Assembly (NCBI GenBank): GCA_902519255.1
Contig: CABYIV010000001.1
Coordinates: 359,164-423,163 of the forward strand
DNA from: an uncultured Pelagibacteraceae bacterium
Lineage (GTDB): Bacteria; Pseudomonadota; Alphaproteobacteria; Pelagibacterales; Pelagibacteraceae
Direction of reading: 5' to 3'
DNA: 64,000 nt
Shown: positions 61,032 to 64,000 of the stretch, in pieces
Position numbering within the stretch: the first letter of the stretch is position 1
Layout: every line of letters begins with the position of its first letter
The notes under the pieces: model-generated
The model's database searches: none
What the model was told of the DNA's origin: nothing
Seen by the model: only the letters and a program-made list of their open reading frames with translations
Made by a program: the position numbers and the translations under genes

Positions 61032-61961
61032 ATGTTCTCAGTAATATTTCCAGGCCAAGGCTCACAAATAGTAGGTATGGGTAAAGAATTTTATAAAAAT
61101 TTTAATTACGTAAAGGAATATTTCTCCATTGCAGACGAACTCCTAAATAAAAAAATAAGTAAAATTATATTAGAAGGACCAAAAGAAAATTTAGATCAAA
61201 CTGAAAATACACAAGCTGCAATTTTTTTAGTGAGTTACTCAATATTTAAAGTAATTGAGAAAGAGACTAATTTTAATTTAAAAAATGCAAAGTATTTTGC
61301 TGGACATTCTTTAGGTGAATTTTCTGCACTTTGTTGTGCTGATACAATTAATTTTAAGCAAACTATTAATCTTTTAAATCATAGAGGTAAAGCTATGCAA
61401 GAAGCTGTTCCAAAAGGTGAAGGTGGCATGTATGCAGTCTTAGGTACAGACATTAGTAAAATAAATAAAATTATTAATGATATTAGCAATGAACTTGAGT
61501 GCTATATCGCCAATGATAACTCTAATGGTCAAGTAGTAGTGAGTGGTAAAATTAGGTCACTCATAGTATTTGGAGAAGAATTAAAAAAACAAAATATTAA
61601 GTTTATCCAAATTCCCGTTAGCGCCCCATTTCATAGCCCATTGATGAAAAATGCCACTGAGAAAATGAGAAAAATTATTCTTGATACAGATTTTAATGAT
61701 CCTGTGGTAAGTATAATTTCAAATGTTACTGCCTCTCCGCAAAATAATTCTGAAGACATTAGACATCTTTTAATAAAACAAATTGAAAACCCTGTAAGAT
61801 GGAGGGAAACGATTAATATAATGATTAAAAATGAAGTCACTAATTTTGTTGAAATTGGTCCTGGAAAAGTTCTATCTGGATTGATAAAAAGAATAGATAG
61901 AAATGTTAGATTAAAACAGGTAAATAATCTTTCTGACTTAAAAAATATTTTAAATGATTGA
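61032..61961 (+). CDS. fabD: Malonyl-CoA:ACP acyltransferase FabD
   Basis: I take the ATG at 61032 (MFSVIFPGQGSQIVGMGKEFY, 309 residues); the longer frame starts at a TTG at 60966 and adds 22 residues not seen in FabD. The catalytic serine is in FAGHSLGEFSAL, the arginine in LNHRGKAMQEA and the histidine in SAPFHSPLM. It loads malonyl groups on the acyl carrier protein. It overlaps fabG by 8 bases and heads the fabD-fabG-acpP cluster. Confidence 0.97.
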   Translation: MFSVIFPGQGSQIVGMGKEFYKNFNYVKEYFSIADELLNKKISKIILEGPKENLDQTENTQAAIFLVSYSIFKVIEKETNFNLKNAKYFAGHSLGEFSALCCADTINFKQTINLLNHRGKAMQEAVPKGEGGMYAVLGTDISKINKIINDISNELECYIANDNSNGQVVVSGKIRSLIVFGEELKKQNIKFIQIPVSAPFHSPLMKNATEKMRKIILDTDFNDPVVSIISNVTASPQNNSEDIRHLLIKQIENPVRWRETINIMIKNEVTNFVEIGPGKVLSGLIKRIDRNVRLKQVNNLSDLKNILND

Positions 61962-62691
61962 ATTAAAAAATTTAAACATAATTTTGACTGGTGCAACAGG
62001 TGGATTAGGTGGAGCAATACTCGATAAATTATATGTCAGCAATGCAAATATTATTGCAACCGGTACTAATGAAGAAAAATTAAGCAAAATAAAAGAGAAA
62101 TATAAAAATATCTTAATAAAAAAATTTGATATAAGTGACCATCCTTCAGTTGAAAAGTTTATAAATGATTGTGGTAATCATTTTCAAAATAAAATTGATG
62201 TTTTAATTAATAATGCAGGAATTACTCGTGATAATCTTACAATTAGAATGAAAGAGGATGAATGGCTAAAAGTAATTAATTTAAATTTAACCTCTACTTT
62301 TTTGCTTTCAAAAAATGTTATTAAAAAAATGCTTAAACAAAAAAATGGCAAAATAATAAATATAACATCTGTTGTTGGTCATACTGGTAATATAGGACAA
62401 GCAAACTATGCTGCTTCTAAAGCTGGAATAGTCGGAATGTCTAAAAGTATGGCTTTAGAGTATGGAAAAAAAAATATCAAAATTAATTGTATTTCCCCGG
62501 GCTTTATTAAATCTGAAATGACAGATAAAATTAGTGAAACTTTCAAACAGCAATTAGAAGAGAAAATTGCACTAGATAGATTTGGTGATCCCGAAGATGT
62601 AGCGAATGTTGCTCTTTTTCTGTCATCAAGCTTATCAGACTACATTACAGGTGAAACTATTCATGTGAATGGAGGCATGTATTTTAGTTGA
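61954..62691 (+). CDS. fabG: 3-oxoacyl-ACP reductase FabG
   Basis: The 245-residue SDR has the cofactor motif GATGGLGGAIL (about residues 13-23), NNAGITRDNLTIRMKEDEW, the Ser/Tyr/Lys catalytic set in INITSVVGHTGNIGQANYAASKAGIVG and the end YITGETIHVNGGMYFS. This ending and the RDNLxxRM stretch are specific to FabG. It reduces beta-ketoacyl-ACP with NADPH in fatty acid elongation. It overlaps fabD by 8 bases and precedes acpP by 47 bases. Confidence 0.97.
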   Translation: MIELKNLNIILTGATGGLGGAILDKLYVSNANIIATGTNEEKLSKIKEKYKNILIKKFDISDHPSVEKFINDCGNHFQNKIDVLINNAGITRDNLTIRMKEDEWLKVINLNLTSTFLLSKNVIKKMLKQKNGKIINITSVVGHTGNIGQANYAASKAGIVGMSKSMALEYGKKNIKINCISPGFIKSEMTDKISETFKQQLEEKIALDRFGDPEDVANVALFLSSSLSDYITGETIHVNGGMYFS

Positions 62692-62738
62692 CAAAATAAT
62701 ATAAATACTTATTAACGATTTTAATAGATAAGGAAAAA

Positions 62739-62978
62739 ATGTCAGAAGATATTTCAAATAAAGTAAAAAAAATAGTTGCTGATCACTTAGGCATAGACGA
62801 AGCTAAAGTAACCGAAGAGTCTAGCTTCATCGATGATCTGGGTGCAGATAGCTTAGATACGGTAGAATTAGTGATGGCTTTTGAAGAAGAATTTGGCTCC
62901 GAAATTTCAGATAGTGATGCAGAAAAAATTCTCACTGTTGGCGACGCTGTTAAATTTATTGAAAATAAAGCAAACTAA
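62739..62978 (+). CDS. acpP: Acyl carrier protein
   Basis: The 79-residue acidic protein has the 4'-phosphopantetheine serine in [21 protein letters not shown] (serine near residue 38). A TAAGGAAAAA ribosome site precedes the ATG. It carries growing acyl chains for fatty acid and phospholipid synthesis. In many alphaproteobacteria fabF and mltG follow directly; here the next gene, 12 bases on, is gmk. Confidence 0.98.
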   Translation: MSEDISNKVKKIVADHLGIDEAKVTEESSFIDDLGADSLDTVELVMAFEEEFGSEISDSDAEKILTVGDAVKFIENKAN

Positions 62979-62990
62979 ATTTTATAATTA

Positions 62991-63614
62991 ATGTCCAGCT
63001 TTCTTAAAGGTGGAATGATCATACTCTCTTCACCTTCTGGTGCTGGGAAAACTACACTTGTAAAGAAAATTTCAAAAAATAAAAACTTTCAAGTTTCTAT
63101 CTCACATACTACAAGATTGCCTAGATTAAACGAAAAAAATGGTAAAGATTATTTTTTTATATCAAAAAATAATTTTAAAAAACTTATCAAAAATGGAGAA
63201 TTTTTAGAGCATGCAAAAGTTTTTGATAATTACTATGGTTCATCAAAAAAGTTAGTTACAGATACAATTCAGAAAGGTAAAAATATTGTATTTGATATCG
63301 ATTGGCAGGGTAGTAGGCAAATAAGAAATAAAAAGCTAAAATATAAAATAATAACAATTTTTATACTACCCCCGTCAAAAAATGAATTATTGAATAGGCT
63401 AATTAAAAGAGAAAAAAAAAATATGAAAACTGTTAAAAAAAGAATGAAAGGTTTCAAAAAAGACTTATCGAAATGGAGAGAATATGACTACGTTGTGATT
63501 AATGATGACTTAAAAAAATGTTATAATAAAATAATGACTGCAATAAAAAGTAAAAATAAAATACAATATAACCGCAATCTAATAAATAATCACATAAAGA
63601 AATTACTAATTTAA
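62991..63614 (+). CDS. gmk: Guanylate kinase
   Basis: The 207-residue protein has the P-loop SSPSGAGKTTL (about residues 13-23), the GMP-binding ISHTTRLPR and GKDYFFIS region, YYGSSKKLV and FDIDWQGSRQIR. It phosphorylates GMP to GDP with ATP, downstream of guaB/guaA found earlier in the window. Its stop overlaps the convergent rsmA by 9 bases. Very lysine-rich C-terminus, as usual for this genome. Confidence 0.97.
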   Translation: MSSFLKGGMIILSSPSGAGKTTLVKKISKNKNFQVSISHTTRLPRLNEKNGKDYFFISKNNFKKLIKNGEFLEHAKVFDNYYGSSKKLVTDTIQKGKNIVFDIDWQGSRQIRNKKLKYKIITIFILPPSKNELLNRLIKREKKNMKTVKKRMKGFKKDLSKWREYDYVVINDDLKKCYNKIMTAIKSKNKIQYNRNLINNHIKKLLI

Positions 63615-64000
63615 ATTTTCGTATAGTTTACAAATTTCAAAGTATTTATCTTTCTCAATATTCTGAGGTCTTAAATTCAAATCAATTTTAAGTTGGGTTG
63701 CGATTTCTTCAAAATTATCAAAAACTTGTTTCATTGGTTTTTTAATCATTTTGCGTCTATGATTAAAAAAAATATTTGTTATATGTTCTAAATTTCTTGC
63801 TTTATTAATATTCTCAATTTTAAATTTTGGTGTTAAAACTATCAAAGTGCTCCAAACTTTTGGTATAGGGTGAAAAGAATTTGGATCAATATCAATTATC
63901 TTTGATCTATTCAGTTTCCAAGATGTAATTACTGACAATCTACCATATTCTTTAGTATTTTCTTCAGCTAAAATTCTATTTGCAACTTCTTTTTGAAAAA
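63606..64000 (-). CDS. rsmA: 16S rRNA dimethyladenosine transferase RsmA (KsgA), C-terminal part, cut by window edge
   Basis: The frame is open past 64000, so the start is outside the window; the ATG at 63938 is internal. The visible part reads FQKEVANRILAEENTKEYGRL then SVITSWKL, IDPNSFHPIPKVWSTLIVL, matching the FxPxPKVxS motif of RsmA after the Rossmann domain, and ends in the helical C-terminal domain (IFFNHRRKMIKKPM). It dimethylates two adenines near the 3' end of 16S rRNA. It converges on gmk with a 9-base overlap. Confidence 0.93.
   Translation of the reverse strand, partial: FQKEVANRILAEENTKEYGRLSVITSWKLNRSKIIDIDPNSFHPIPKVWSTLIVLTPKFKIENINKARNLEHITNIFFNHRRKMIKKPMKQVFDNFEEIATQLKIDLNLRPQNIEKDKYFEICKLYENLN

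Noticed and set aside
1..64000. tRNA, rRNA, insertion sequences, prophage or defence islands
   Set aside because: No cloverleaf, rRNA, transposase, terminal repeats, integrase or defence-type genes were seen; the window is core metabolism throughout.

Overview
This 64 kb window looks like a piece of chromosome from a SAR11-type marine alphaproteobacterium (Pelagibacterales). The grounds are very AT-rich DNA, genes packed with overlaps or gaps of a few bases, no gene-free stretch longer than about 200 bases, a tandem glycine riboswitch before gcvT, a TRAP transporter, an IMP dehydrogenase without CBS domains, and many single small transporters. The assignment rests on gene content and style, not on a marker-gene comparison. 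I see no rRNA, tRNA, CRISPR array, insertion sequence or prophage. Most of the window is core metabolism; the accessory interest lies in small genes and regulatory sites.

Layout. 1-1.6 kb: the end of a membrane glycosyltransferase, a 34-residue membrane peptide and a GT2 glycosyltransferase. 1.6-3.3 kb: umuDC with a LexA operator on its promoter. 3.4-6.4 kb: cupin, GFA protein, glycerate-kinase-like enzyme and TolC-like channel. 6.5-10.4 kb: recA (LexA-type site, clear terminator) and alaS, which runs into the convergent icd. 11.6-18.1 kb: psd-pssA, a GT8-like enzyme, rlmE, guaB, a TPR protein, guaA and a glyoxalase-family protein. 18.1-25.4 kb: TerC-like protein, DctPQM TRAP transporter, TPR protein, 5-oxoprolinase (pxpA divergent from pxpBC) and an EamA carrier. 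25.4-30.9 kb: a SHOCT-like protein, then the riboswitch-controlled glycine cleavage operon gcvTHP. 30.9-35.9 kb: a lipid-modification cluster (FAD oxidase, DUF1365, Cfa-like methyltransferase, DUF3833 lipoprotein, SDR, TspO). 35.9-40.1 kb: DAO-type oxidase, a small membrane protein, an MDR reductase, msrA and NAD-dependent formate dehydrogenase. 40.2-44.3 kb: HPP protein, SufU-like protein, EamA carrier, amidinotransferase, threonine-aldolase-like enzyme and two tandem 19-residue membrane peptides. 44.3-46.3 kb: sodB, msrB and small proteins. 46.4-51.5 kb: a frameshifted Rossmann protein, MFS and EamA carriers, gshB and gshA. 51.5-59.8 kb: DUF255 protein, HD protein, purF, cvpA, RND/MMPL exporter and dnaB. 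59.9-64 kb: rplI-rpsR-rpsF, and on the other strand fabD-fabG-acpP-gmk, then partial rsmA.

Two themes recur. Glycine and one-carbon flow appears in gcvTHP under glycine control, the amidinotransferase and threonine-aldolase-like pair, the glycerate-kinase-like enzyme, the DAO-type oxidase and formate dehydrogenase. Protection against oxidants appears in msrA, msrB, sodB, gshAB and the lipid/TspO cluster. The genome is extremely compact: all eight convergent gene junctions have gaps of 9 bases or less or overlap, and only two classical intrinsic terminators are visible, after recA and after the TRAP binding protein.

The strongest observations are an alternative 12-bp helix in the glycine riboswitch that covers the gcvT start codon and excludes the ligand-binding P1 helix (a readable glycine-ON switch), and a pair of paralogous 19-codon membrane-peptide genes at 44190-44319. 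All statements come from reading the sequence; no database search was possible.
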